Origin: Streptococcus cristatus
GTDB lineage: Bacteria > Bacillota > Bacilli > Lactobacillales > Streptococcaceae
Assembly (NCBI RefSeq): GCF_003943465.1
Contig: NZ_RJPR01000002.1
Span: forward strand, 266,710 to 330,709
DNA: 64,000 nt
Reading direction: 5' to 3'
The notes beneath the pieces are model-generated. The model was not told the origin of the DNA and ran no database searches. It saw nothing but the letters and a program-made list of their open reading frames with translations. A program made the position numbers and the translations under genes. Position 1 is the stretch's first letter. The number at the start of each line of letters is the position of its first letter. Positions 7,391 through 15,776 of this stretch are shown here, in pieces.

Positions 7391-9346
7391 ATGCCGATTA
7401 AAGAACTTAGCATCGACATTGAAACCTATTGCGAAATTGACCTACGAAAATCTGGTGTCTATCGCTATGCGGAAGATGACAGTTTTGAACTCCTTTTAAT
7501 TGCAGTTTCTGTCGATAATGGACCAGTGACTGTTTACGACTTTAATAAAGAGAAGTTACCACAAGATATTCTTGAAGCTTTAGTAGAAGATAGAGTCATC
7601 AAATGGGCATTCAACGCTTCATTTGAGCGAATTTGCCTATCCAACTGGCTCAAGAAACATCATCCTGAATTCTTATCAGATGGATTTCTCTCCCCAGTTT
7701 CGTGGCGATGTAGCATGATTTGGTCCGCCTATTTAGGACTTCCACTCTCCCTTGAAGGAGTTGGAACAGTTCTCAAACTCAAAGACCAAAAGATGAGAGA
7801 GGGGGCTGACCTTATTCGCTACTTCTGCTTGCCTTGTAAGCCAACCAAAGTCAATGGGGGACGAATTCGTAACTTTCCTCATCACGCACCTAACAAGTGG
7901 TCTACATTTATCGACTACAACAGACGTGATGTTGAGGTCGAATTGGCCATCAAGGAACGGGTGAAAAACTTCCCAGTACCTAGCTTTGTTTGGAATGAGT
8001 ACCACCAGGATCAGATTATCAACGACCGCGGTATTGGCATAGATGTTGACTTTGTAAAAGCTGCTTTAAAAATAGACGGAGAGAGCAAAGCCAAAATTCA
8101 AGCAGAGTTAAAAACATTAACGGGTCTTGAAAAACCCAACTCTGTTCTGCAGATGATTAGTTGGTTGCGAGAACACGGAGTAGCAACAGATTCTCTAGAC
8201 AAAAAAGCTGTGAAAGAATTACTCAAAACGGTTGATGAAACAACTGCTCAAGTTCTCAAACTTCGTCAGCAAGCTGCCAAATCAAGTGTCTCCAAATACC
8301 AGGCTATGATGAACTGTGTTTGTAAAGACGGTCGAGCAAGAGGAATGTTTCAATTTTTCGGGGCTAATCGTACAGGTCGTTGGGCTGGTCGCTTGGTACA
8401 ACTTCAGAATTTACCACAGAACCATCTTCCTGACCTAAAGGAAGCTAGAGAACTTTTCAGAACAGGTGACTTAGAATCTACTGAGCTACTCTACGACACA
8501 CAAGATACCTTATCTCAACTTATCCGAACAGCCTTTGTCCCTAGTAAAGGAAAGAAATTCATTGTTTGCGACTTTTCAGCTATCGAAGCTCGTGTACTCT
8601 CCCACCTGGCAGGAGAGAGATGGCGCAGTAAAGTATTTGAACAAGGGAAAGACATCTACTGTATGTCCGCTTCTCAGATGTTTGGAGTACCAGTTGAAAA
8701 ACATGGACAAAATTCTGAACTCAGGCAAAAAGGAAAAATTGCAGAGCTTGCTTGCGGCTATGGTGGTTCAGTCGGTGCATTGAAAGCCATGGGAGCACTT
8801 GATATGGGACTATCAGAGGAAGAACTCCAACCACTTGTTAACTCATGGCGACAAGCAAATCCGAATATCGTTCTCTATTGGTGGGATGTCGATAATGCTG
8901 TAAAGACTGCTGTAAAGGAACTACTTCCAACATCTACTCAAAATATTCAATTTGAAGTCAAAAGTGGTATATTGTTCATCACCCTTCCTTCTGGTCGCAA
9001 ACTAGCGTATATCAAACCAAGAATTGGCGAGAACCAGTTCGGTGGAGAGTCCGTCACTTACGAAGGAACTGGAACTGCCAAACGTTGGGAGAGGTTAGAA
9101 AGCTACGGTCCAAAATTTGTAGAGAACATTGTTCAAGCTATCAGTAGAGACATACTTGCGTTCTCTATGAAGCAACTAAATGATTTCAAGATTGTAGGCC
9201 ATGTCCACGATGAAGTAATAATCGAATGTCCAATTGAACAAAAACTTGATGAAGTTGCATCATTAATGGGGATAGCACCTGACTGGTTGTCTGATATTAA
9301 TCTTAGGGCTGATGGATATGAATGCTTTTTCTATCAAAAAGACTAG
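7391..9346 (+). CDS. Phage family A DNA polymerase
   Basis: A 651-residue polymerase with an N-terminal 3'-5' exonuclease (D-x-E motif in LSIDIETYCE, about residues 6-15; AFNASFER about 77; YNRRDVEVE about 177) and a Pol I-type C-terminal domain. Polymerase motif A is VCDFSAIEARVL (about 393-404), motif B includes KIAELACGYGG, and motif C is HVHDEVIIE (about 607). It lacks a 5' nuclease domain, as usual for phage versions. ATG 7391 follows AGAAAGGAC. It ends the rightward replication operon, and a hairpin follows its stop. It should be the replicative polymerase of the element. Confidence 0.95.
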   Translation: MPIKELSIDIETYCEIDLRKSGVYRYAEDDSFELLLIAVSVDNGPVTVYDFNKEKLPQDILEALVEDRVIKWAFNASFERICLSNWLKKHHPEFLSDGFLSPVSWRCSMIWSAYLGLPLSLEGVGTVLKLKDQKMREGADLIRYFCLPCKPTKVNGGRIRNFPHHAPNKWSTFIDYNRRDVEVELAIKERVKNFPVPSFVWNEYHQDQIINDRGIGIDVDFVKAALKIDGESKAKIQAELKTLTGLEKPNSVLQMISWLREHGVATDSLDKKAVKELLKTVDETTAQVLKLRQQAAKSSVSKYQAMMNCVCKDGRARGMFQFFGANRTGRWAGRLVQLQNLPQNHLPDLKEARELFRTGDLESTELLYDTQDTLSQLIRTAFVPSKGKKFIVCDFSAIEARVLSHLAGERWRSKVFEQGKDIYCMSASQMFGVPVEKHGQNSELRQKGKIAELACGYGGSVGALKAMGALDMGLSEEELQPLVNSWRQANPNIVLYWWDVDNAVKTAVKELLPTSTQNIQFEVKSGILFITLPSGRKLAYIKPRIGENQFGGESVTYEGTGTAKRWERLESYGPKFVENIVQAISRDILAFSMKQLNDFKIVGHVHDEVIIECPIEQKLDEVASLMGIAPDWLSDINLRADGYECFFYQKD

Positions 9347-9381
9347 CAAAAAATCGCCACCTCGTAATTGAGATGGCGATT
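9346..9381 (-). terminator. Hairpin terminator between convergent genes
   Basis: AATCGCCACCTC (9352-9363) pairs with GAGATGGCGATT (9370-9381) with one mismatch. On the minus strand the stem is followed by a run of T, so it best terminates the leftward gene at 9385-9954. It may also stop rightward transcription of the polymerase. Confidence 0.75.
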
Positions 9382-9384
9382 CTG

Positions 9385-9954
9385 TTATTTATTAAATTTG
9401 TTGTAAAGCTCTAACCCTTCTTTCTGAGTATTTTTTACTTTCTTATATCCAGCAGATTTCTGTACTCCTAGTTTTTCAAAGATTTCCTTATTCTCGTAAC
9501 CATCAAATAACATTTCCAAAATATCTGGTGCTTGAAAATTTGATTCTGCAAGTTTTGCTTTCAAAAACTCAAACTGATCCATGAATAGATAAAGCTCAAT
9601 GTCATCATCTATCATTGGTAAATCTTGTTTCTCTGTGAATGCTTCCCAAGATGAAATCTTAGGAGCATTTTTACTTGGCTTACGATAATCTTTAAGATAA
9701 TCATTAACTGAGTTATTGTACCACCAGACCATCTGTTCATAGTCCTCTTCTGCGACTGGAACAAAGGCAGTTAGTATTGGAATACCCATAATACGACATT
9801 GACGAAACGTACCACGTAGCAAACCTGAATGGCGTGAATCCATGTAATAATCCTGCACGAACATGGGTGCTAGTACTTCACTTTCAGTTGGTTGTACTCC
9901 AGTTGATGAAGATTGAGTTTGGCAGTAGTTGAAAAAGTTGACATTGATTGTCAT
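9385..9954 (-). CDS. Phage protein of unknown function with C-terminal HTH-like segment
   Basis: A 189-residue soluble protein read leftwards, convergent with the polymerase. The C-terminal 45 residues (around MLFDGYENKEIFEKLGVQKSAGYKKVKN) look like a helix-turn-helix of the kind seen in sigma-like or phage regulatory proteins. The N-terminal part (SGLLRGTFRQCRIMGIPI) is unfamiliar. It stands alone between the replication operon and the AT-rich cargo island, preceded by a structured leader (9958-10065). A regulator of element transcription is plausible but not shown. Start ATG 9954; the leader contains a competing small frame. Confidence 0.6.
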   Translation of the reverse strand: MTINVNFFNYCQTQSSSTGVQPTESEVLAPMFVQDYYMDSRHSGLLRGTFRQCRIMGIPILTAFVPVAEEDYEQMVWWYNNSVNDYLKDYRKPSKNAPKISSWEAFTEKQDLPMIDDDIELYLFMDQFEFLKAKLAESNFQAPDILEMLFDGYENKEIFEKLGVQKSAGYKKVKNTQKEGLELYNKFNK

Positions 9955-9957
9955 GAT

Positions 9958-10065
9958 AAATTGGCTTCCCAGTTAATACCGAAAGCACACATGACAAATC
10001 AAGGCATGCAAAAAATATTCTTGACCGCATAGTTACTTTCCTCTATGTTATCGGTCAGCCAATTT
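9958..10065 (-). promoter_or_regulatory. Structured leader upstream of the 9385-9954 gene
   Basis: AAATTGGCT (9958-9966) and AGCCAATTT (10057-10065) form an outer 9-bp inverted repeat. Inside it, read on the minus strand, TGACCG plus CATAG pair with CTATG plus CGGTCA (10022-10057), leaving AGGAAAGTAA in the loop. The loop holds a ribosome-site-like sequence and the stem holds an ATG (10030), the start of a 48-codon frame ending at 9884. Looks like a translational switch or a repressor site. The rest of the 9955-10299 gap is very AT-rich, with palindromes GTCGTCACGAC (10114-10124) and GAGATATCTC (10151-10160) and no gene. Confidence 0.45.
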
Positions 10066-10299
10066 CACAAGCTGAAAAAAGTAATCAATACCAAAACATC
10101 TGAAATTATGGTCGTCGTCACGACTCCGTTTTTGTAATGATAATCGTTTAGAGATATCTCATCTCTTAGTTAAATTGTAATAGAAAATAATCCGTAATTG
10201 AAGTTCACGATTAAAACGATTACTATTTAATATCGTTATTGTTTTTTTGTCTATTTTAGGTTAAAATTACATTATTATAATCCGGAAAGTAATCTATAT

Positions 10300-11454
10300 A
10301 TGGAAAGTAAATTTACATTCAAAAATAAGATTGAAAAGTATTCATTAACAGACACTTTTGATCCGAACTCTGGTCAGGAGATTCTTACATTATATTGCTC
10401 ACACATGCCTAAACCTGATTATGCAAAGTATAATTTTGATAGCTTAACGGGTCTTGTTACAAGTAATGTAGACTCAAAAAAAAATAATCCGTTTGGTGAG
10501 TTCTTGTCCATTAACAAAAGTACCTTTATAGATTATTTAAATAAATATGGATTTTTATTTGATTGGGAAAGTAGTGAAAATTATGATAGCATTGAGTTTA
10601 ATTACATTCTTGAATTTCAAAGCAGACTTAAACTTCTTTTATCAATTTTTAACAATATCGCCAAATCGATTGAATACAAAGAATTATTATTAAGTACATT
10701 CTTATTAATTGGTAAGCCACAGTTAGAGCTAAATCTTGGAAAAAGTAAATTCATATTCCCCTCTTTGTTTCCATTTCATGTGCTTCGCAATTCAATACCA
10801 GAAAAAAACTTAAGTGATATGACAACCAGGCATACCTCTTCAACTGGTAAAATAACGACGTACATAAAGGTAGAGAATAAATTTTCCGAAAACGGATACA
10901 CATGTGATTTAGATTTTTTATATTATCAAGACATAATTGAAAATTTACAATACGATGATTTTATAAAAGATATTTTTTATCTGTATGTAAACAAGCCTGC
11001 AAATCTTGAACCTATAACAGCACACATTATTGACTTCATATATTTGTTTTTCAGTAAAGTTGGTATTTGCGACATTTCAAATACGAATTTAAAATTTGAA
11101 GATGAAGACTTATCAAATTTTATGAAATCAAGTGAATTGAAAAATGCACTATTAATCTTGTCAAAGGAAATACTTGCACTGGAAATTAATAGAGGATTAG
11201 CTAAAGTCCAACCTAAAATAAATTTAGATACTTTACTACCTGATTGGAATTTACCAGATTTAATTTCAGCATTTTACTTCACTTTATTTTACTCAAATCC
11301 TAAAATTGCCATGTATAAAATTTGCGAGAATATAGGATGTAACACCCCATTTTATGTCCAAAGGTCAAATACAATAAAAAAATATTGCTCTGAAAGTTGT
11401 AAGAACGCTTCTTCTCAGAGAAGATATAGAAATAAACAAAAAGACTTTCAGTGA
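10300..11454 (+). CDS. Unknown protein with C-terminal CGNR-like zinc finger
   Basis: A 384-residue protein from ATG 10300 (GGAAAG ribosome site). The last 45 residues carry a probable zinc-binding set, C-x4-C (KICENIGCNTPF) and C-x3-C (YCSESCKNASSQRRYR), followed by basic residues. This resembles the CGNR zinc finger, with KNA replacing GNR. The first 330 residues are helical and unrecognised. Base composition is strikingly AT-rich, like the adjacent restriction genes, and a perfect bidirectional terminator separates it from the LlaJI-like nuclease. The setting suggests an accessory defence or regulatory gene carried as cargo, which is inference; no catalytic motif is visible. A -10 element TATAAT lies at 10276-10281. 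Confidence 0.65.
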   Translation: MESKFTFKNKIEKYSLTDTFDPNSGQEILTLYCSHMPKPDYAKYNFDSLTGLVTSNVDSKKNNPFGEFLSINKSTFIDYLNKYGFLFDWESSENYDSIEFNYILEFQSRLKLLLSIFNNIAKSIEYKELLLSTFLLIGKPQLELNLGKSKFIFPSLFPFHVLRNSIPEKNLSDMTTRHTSSTGKITTYIKVENKFSENGYTCDLDFLYYQDIIENLQYDDFIKDIFYLYVNKPANLEPITAHIIDFIYLFFSKVGICDISNTNLKFEDEDLSNFMKSSELKNALLILSKEILALEINRGLAKVQPKINLDTLLPDWNLPDLISAFYFTLFYSNPKIAMYKICENIGCNTPFYVQRSNTIKKYCSESCKNASSQRRYRNKQKDFQ

Positions 11455-11474
11455 AAATTATCACTGAAAGTCTT
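11441..11474. terminator. Perfect bidirectional terminator
   Basis: AAGACTTTCAGTG (11441-11453) is the exact reverse complement of CACTGAAAGTCTT (11462-11474). The stop codon of the zinc-finger gene lies inside the stem, and the stop of the convergent nuclease gene is 2 nt beyond it, so one hairpin serves both. Confidence 0.85.
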
Positions 11475-11475
11475 A

Positions 11476-12756
11476 TTACATATTTGCTAATTTTTCATCA
11501 ACCTTCTCGGAGATTAAATCGGATAATTCTTGGATATACTGAGTCCGATTTCTAGCAGAATTATGTACCAAAGTTTTTACATCGACTAAAATACCTTGAA
11601 CTCGCTCATAAGTTTTATCCTGACCCTTCCACTCACCAAGAGCTTCTCCGATATACTGATACATTCCATCTGTTTGAAAAATTTCGTGACTCTTTGAAAA
11701 TGGCATTAAGAATGCATTATAAACTTTTGAATTCTGTCCATGTAATTTTTTAAGCAAATCTTGATTTGCCACATACTCACCATATGTAATTTGCTTATTA
11801 ATACTTGTAGAAGGAGGCAAATCTTTCATTAAGTTAGTTTGACCAAACTTGTAATATTTTGCATCTAATACAAAAACATTGTCATTATGAACCATAATAG
11901 TATCCGGTTCTAATGCATACCCTTTTGAAGTTTTTGTCTCAAAAACTAAATCCCATTTTGTTCTAGGAAAATATGAAGTTTTATTGGCAATTCCATATGT
12001 ATAATCTATAAGATTTTCCCAGATATATTGGAAATTATTAGTTCCAAAATAAAACTTATCAGGTTCCTCTTGCCTATCCTTATAATTAAGTATGTCAATC
12101 ATACTTTGGAAAAGTCTTCTCTCCATATCATTAAAAGTTGTAGCCATCTTTTTTTTGATTATAGACTCAAACTGAGATCTATTATAATTAATACGAGCTT
12201 TTTCAGGTTGAGGAAGCTGATACAGCCATCCCATATTTAGAAAAGCTTCATATACACAGAATTTGTTTATTTCCGTTAAAAGAGTAATATCAGTATCACT
12301 TTGCTTCTTAGATTCCATTTTCAAAAATTTAAATCCATTTCCTTGAACAACTGGTTGAACACGTTTTATAGTTCTCGCCCAATTAATTCGGCCACCCAAA
12401 GTTTGAATATAGTACTCTTCAGTCTCCTTGTAATATGTACCACGATTAATAAAATCATGTATAACAAATGTATAAGCCTCCATAGGAAAGTTTAACGTTT
12501 TTAGAGCTTGATTCACGTTTACAGTTCTTAGGCGAGACTCTTCATCATTATGAGCTTGTAAGACGGAAACAAGGGCAATTATGTCTCTTCTTGCTGTTTC
12601 TACATCTTTTGCAATCTCAAACCCTAATGGAAAATTTACAGTAACTTCTTGTACACCTTCTATTATCTCAGCTTTAATACCAACAAACGTATCACCTTCC
12701 ATATTTGTTGCAACACGACACATATCCAGTAAGGATTTATTCGGTACTGTCAACAT
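11476..12756 (-). CDS. LlaJI/McrC-type restriction endonuclease subunit
   Basis: A 426-residue protein whose C-terminal half has a PD-(D/E)XK core: ALEPDTIMVH followed by VFVLDAKYYKFG (about residues 285-310), with the catalytic D, D and K. The overall pattern matches the LlaJI family of restriction nucleases, which work with an McrB-like GTPase. It overlaps the end of the upstream McrB-like gene by 20 nt and so is co-translated with it. Together with the methyltransferase encoded divergently it should form a complete restriction-modification system. mef(A) elements of S. pyogenes are known to carry the SpyI system; whether this is the same specificity needs alignment. Nuclease motif intact. 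Confidence 0.8.
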   Translation of the reverse strand: MLTVPNKSLLDMCRVATNMEGDTFVGIKAEIIEGVQEVTVNFPLGFEIAKDVETARRDIIALVSVLQAHNDEESRLRTVNVNQALKTLNFPMEAYTFVIHDFINRGTYYKETEEYYIQTLGGRINWARTIKRVQPVVQGNGFKFLKMESKKQSDTDITLLTEINKFCVYEAFLNMGWLYQLPQPEKARINYNRSQFESIIKKKMATTFNDMERRLFQSMIDILNYKDRQEEPDKFYFGTNNFQYIWENLIDYTYGIANKTSYFPRTKWDLVFETKTSKGYALEPDTIMVHNDNVFVLDAKYYKFGQTNLMKDLPPSTSINKQITYGEYVANQDLLKKLHGQNSKVYNAFLMPFSKSHEIFQTDGMYQYIGEALGEWKGQDKTYERVQGILVDVKTLVHNSARNRTQYIQELSDLISEKVDEKLANM

Positions 12757-14374
12757 CTTCTTCTCCTGTGTCGTTGTTATTATCTATTAAAGTTGCTTCC
12801 TTAAGATTTTCTAACTCCTCTTTGATATCTTTGGCGAAAACATCAAAACGCCCATTTTCAGGATTATCATTATCCGTGAATCGCTTAATAATTGCCTCTA
12901 AACTTGGATACAAAGCAACATCAAAGATATCTTCACGATTAAACTTGAAGGCATCATCCCAAAGATATTTCAAAACTTTTTCTGCAAAGCGTTTATTTTT
13001 TTTATTGAATTCATTACCGGAATCACCTGCTGGTACTTGATGTATCCGTTCAATATTCAATACATTACCAGAAATAAAATATGCTCCCATTCGCTTATCT
13101 TCTGAAGTTAGAGTCTGGCTACTAGTCTCAAGAATTTTTTTATTGATAACTTTGTTGAATACTTTCCAAGAATATTGTGTATCAGCAATAAAATAATTCC
13201 CATATTCCGATAAATCAACATCATTTTCAATCATTTCCATTGTCCATCGACGTTGAAATGCTGTATCAAGAGTGAATACATTTTGGTCTGCGGTATTCAT
13301 TGTTGCAAGTAACGATAAGTTAGAAGGGATTTTAATTTGATGAGACTTATCACCATAAATTTCCGTAGCAAGTATTGAATTGTTAATACCGTAGACGCTT
13401 TCACCGCTAGCACTTCTATCCAATAATTGAAAGATTTCTCCAAATATTCCGGGAGCATTGCCTCGATTTAACTCCTCAATTACAAGATAATAGTGTTCAC
13501 TAGGGTTATCAATTGCCTTTTTCACAATTCTTGTAAAAGGTCCAGGTGAAAAAAGATAGGTAATATCTCCATTTTCTTTTACAGTAGGCATTATTTGTCC
13601 GACAAAGTCAGTATTCATATAGTCCGGATGAAAGACTAATCGCTCCATTCTATTTTCATCATTGCAATATTCGGTAGCAATTTTAAAACTTTTTCCAGAC
13701 CCAGGAACCCCATAGAGAAGAATATTATCACCCACAAGGTTCGTATTGTCATAATTGGTAGTAACTACACTTCGGCTGTCCATTTCAACAAGTTCAAAGT
13801 ACTTATTTACATCACTTAAATCAAAATCTGCATCAACGAGATACTTTACAATTATTGCTACATGTTCAGAAGAAGCATTAATTAACTTTAATAAAGCTAA
13901 AATTGGTGATATAAAACTATCCCCCCTGTGGATTTCCTTCCCGCCATGCCACCAATGATAATCGGTAACAAATTTCTTTAGAAATAACGTATCAGTTTCA
14001 GTAAGATCTACTGAGATAGTATCAAATAAATTTTCATCTAATTCACCATTTCTAGCTGTTTGGCAAAATTCTTTAAAATCATCGCCCGATAGTGTGTCCA
14101 ACAGGATTGATTTATATTTAAGGAATTCTTTATAATATGGCGCTGCAATAAAAGCAAGATAAAACCACTGATTCGGAATTATAATAAACTTACTATTAGT
14201 GTGATATTTTGAATTATACTGTTCAAAATAAATTTCATCACCTAACATATCAATATGTTTTTTATAATTCTCTTTAAATTCAGTAGAGAGAATTACCTCA
14301 GTGTCATTTTTTGATAGAAATTCCGATGCTATTCTGCTTTGCTCATCAAAAATAACTCCTAAATCCTTTAGCAT
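12737..14374 (-). CDS. McrB-like AAA+ GTPase subunit of restriction system
   Basis: About 545 residues from ATG 14374, chosen for its AGGAGG site 7 nt upstream; longer frames start inside the operator. The C-terminal half is a McrB-type AAA+ motor: Walker A YGVPGSGKS (about residue 222), Walker B with the McrB signature VIEELNRGNAPG (about 302), sensor MNTADQNVFTLDTAFQRRW (about 358). The N-terminal part is probably the DNA-recognition region and is unfamiliar. In McrBC and LlaJI systems this subunit recognises DNA and translocates using GTP while the partner cuts. It is divergent from the methyltransferase gene, sharing an operator-like region at 14405-14459. Confidence 0.88.
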   Translation of the reverse strand: MLKDLGVIFDEQSRIASEFLSKNDTEVILSTEFKENYKKHIDMLGDEIYFEQYNSKYHTNSKFIIIPNQWFYLAFIAAPYYKEFLKYKSILLDTLSGDDFKEFCQTARNGELDENLFDTISVDLTETDTLFLKKFVTDYHWWHGGKEIHRGDSFISPILALLKLINASSEHVAIIVKYLVDADFDLSDVNKYFELVEMDSRSVVTTNYDNTNLVGDNILLYGVPGSGKSFKIATEYCNDENRMERLVFHPDYMNTDFVGQIMPTVKENGDITYLFSPGPFTRIVKKAIDNPSEHYYLVIEELNRGNAPGIFGEIFQLLDRSASGESVYGINNSILATEIYGDKSHQIKIPSNLSLLATMNTADQNVFTLDTAFQRRWTMEMIENDVDLSEYGNYFIADTQYSWKVFNKVINKKILETSSQTLTSEDKRMGAYFISGNVLNIERIHQVPAGDSGNEFNKKNKRFAEKVLKYLWDDAFKFNREDIFDVALYPSLEAIIKRFTDNDNPENGRFDVFAKDIKEELENLKEATLIDNNNDTGEEDVDSTE

Positions 14375-14404
14375 AATTAGGCCTCCTAAATTGACTAATA
14401 TCAT

Positions 14405-14459
14405 AAAATGTGTTAAAGTGTCAATTATAGGACAATTTGACCTTTGATAGACACATTTT
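14405..14459. promoter_or_regulatory. Nested inverted-repeat operator between methyltransferase and restriction genes
   Basis: AAAATGTGT (14405-14413) is the exact complement of ACACATTTT (14451-14459). Inside, AAAGTGTCAA (14415-14424) mirrors TTGACCTTT (14437-14445) with one extra base. A TTGACA box read leftwards (14419-14424) could be the -35 of the restriction operon. The methyltransferase carries an N-terminal HTH, so binding here would repress the nuclease genes and its own gene. Confidence 0.55.
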
Positions 14460-15663
14460 AGAAAGTAATAGAAAATTGACTACTACCAATATTTTATCAA
14501 AAAAAACTACAATTGCAGAAAATCTTTCGGGAAATGATATAAAATATCTACGAAAAAAATATAATCTCACTCAAAAAGAATTAGCAGATGCACTCGGTCT
14601 TCAAAAATTTGGAGATAGAACCATTAGACGTTGGGAAGCAGAAGAAACGCATCCTTCAAAACTTGAACAGTCCAGTATTCAGTCTTTTTTTAATTCTCTA
14701 AAGAATCCGCCTTTTATTATTAGTGAAAATCTTCCGTTCAAAATGATCGATCTTTTTGCTGGAATAGGTGGAACTAGATTAGGTTTCCAATTAACAAATG
14801 AAGTAGAAACTGTATTTACAAGTGAATGGGATAAATTTGCTCAAAAAACATACATTACTAATTTTGGAGACACTCCAGAAGGTGACATCACTCAGATTGA
14901 TGAAAATACTATACCAGATCATGATATACTCGTTGCTGGTTTTCCTTGTCAAGCTTTCTCCCAAGCAGGTAAACGTCTAGGATTTGAAGATACTCGTGGA
15001 ACTTTATTTTTTGACGTTGCTAGAATAATAAAAGCTAAACGTCCAAAAGCTTTTTTACTTGAAAATGTCAAAAACCTAAAGACACATGATAAAGGTAAGA
15101 CATACAAGATAATCATTTCAACTCTTGAGAATTTAGGATATAGTACATCAACTGTACTTTTTAAGGCCAGAGATTTTGGTGTACCACAAAATAGAGAAAG
15201 GATTTATATAGTTGGATTTGATAAGACTTGTGTAAATAATTTTAGTGAATTCCGTTTCCCTGAACCGTTTCATTTAGAAACTAAACTAGGAAATATTCTA
15301 CAAACTGATGTTGATGAAAAGTATACTATCTCCGATAAACTCTGGGAAGGACACCAAAGAAGGAAAGCTGAACATAAAACAAAAGGAAATGGATTCGGCT
15401 ACTCACTATTTAATGCTGATAGTCCATATACAAATACACTTTCTGCTCGATACTACAAAGATGGAAGTGAAATATTAATAGAACAAAAAGGTAAAAACCC
15501 ACGTAAAATTACTCCACGAGAAGCTGCTAGACTCCAAGGTTTCCCTGAAGAGTTTATAATTCCGGTTTCTGATACACAAGCCTACAAACAATTTGGAAAT
15601 TCTGTCTGTGTACCAACAATTCATGAAATTGCTAAACAAATACTAGCCGTCCTAAAAAAATAG
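14437..15663 (+). CDS. HTH-fused cytosine-5 DNA methyltransferase
   Basis: A 408-residue protein with an XRE-like helix-turn-helix at residues 33-85 (YNLTQKELADALGLQKFGDR) joined to a full cytosine-5 methyltransferase. Motif I is MIDLFAGIGGTRLGF (103-117), motif IV is GFPCQAFSQAG with catalytic Cys171, motif VI is LLENVKNL, motif VIII is DFGVPQNRERIYIVG, motif IX is RLQGFPEEF and motif X is QFGNSVCVP. It protects element and host DNA from the linked restriction nuclease. No ATG precedes the HTH; TTG 14437 is the longest start and TTG 14476 an alternative. M.SpyI of S. pyogenes mef(A) elements, reported to modify CCNGG, is the likely relative; specificity here is untested. Confidence 0.93.
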   Translation: MTFDRHILESNRKLTTTNILSKKTTIAENLSGNDIKYLRKKYNLTQKELADALGLQKFGDRTIRRWEAEETHPSKLEQSSIQSFFNSLKNPPFIISENLPFKMIDLFAGIGGTRLGFQLTNEVETVFTSEWDKFAQKTYITNFGDTPEGDITQIDENTIPDHDILVAGFPCQAFSQAGKRLGFEDTRGTLFFDVARIIKAKRPKAFLLENVKNLKTHDKGKTYKIIISTLENLGYSTSTVLFKARDFGVPQNRERIYIVGFDKTCVNNFSEFRFPEPFHLETKLGNILQTDVDEKYTISDKLWEGHQRRKAEHKTKGNGFGYSLFNADSPYTNTLSARYYKDGSEILIEQKGKNPRKITPREAARLQGFPEEFIIPVSDTQAYKQFGNSVCVPTIHEIAKQILAVLKK

Positions 15664-15675
15664 TTAATATATAAA

Positions 15676-15704
15676 GTCTATCAATTGAATTGATAGACTT
15701 TTTT
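15676..15704 (+). terminator. Terminator after the methyltransferase gene
   Basis: AAGTCTATCAATT and AATTGATAGACTT form a long perfect stem followed by a T run on the plus strand. It separates the restriction island from the repressor-polymerase cassette. Confidence 0.85.
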
Positions 15705-15709
15705 AATTC

Positions 15710-15759
15710 TAGTTGCAAAATATAAATATTCTGATATAATTTTGTTGAGTTATAACTAG
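15710..15759 (+). promoter_or_regulatory. Promoter and operator of the S24 repressor-polymerase cassette
   Basis: TTGCAA (15713-15718) and TATAAT (15735-15740) are spaced 16 bp. CTAGTT (15710-15715) and AACTAG (15754-15759) form an inverted pair around the promoter, and AGTTATAACT (15748-15757) is a perfect palindrome over the start region. These are likely binding sites of the repressor encoded just downstream. Confidence 0.65.
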
Positions 15760-15776
15760 ACAAAAAGGAGGGGAAC

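Noticed and set aside
10114..10124. GTCGTCACGAC followed by TCCGTTTTT as a terminator
   Set aside because: The stem is 5 bp with a one-base centre, so it cannot fold as an RNA hairpin with a proper loop. It is kept only as a DNA palindrome.
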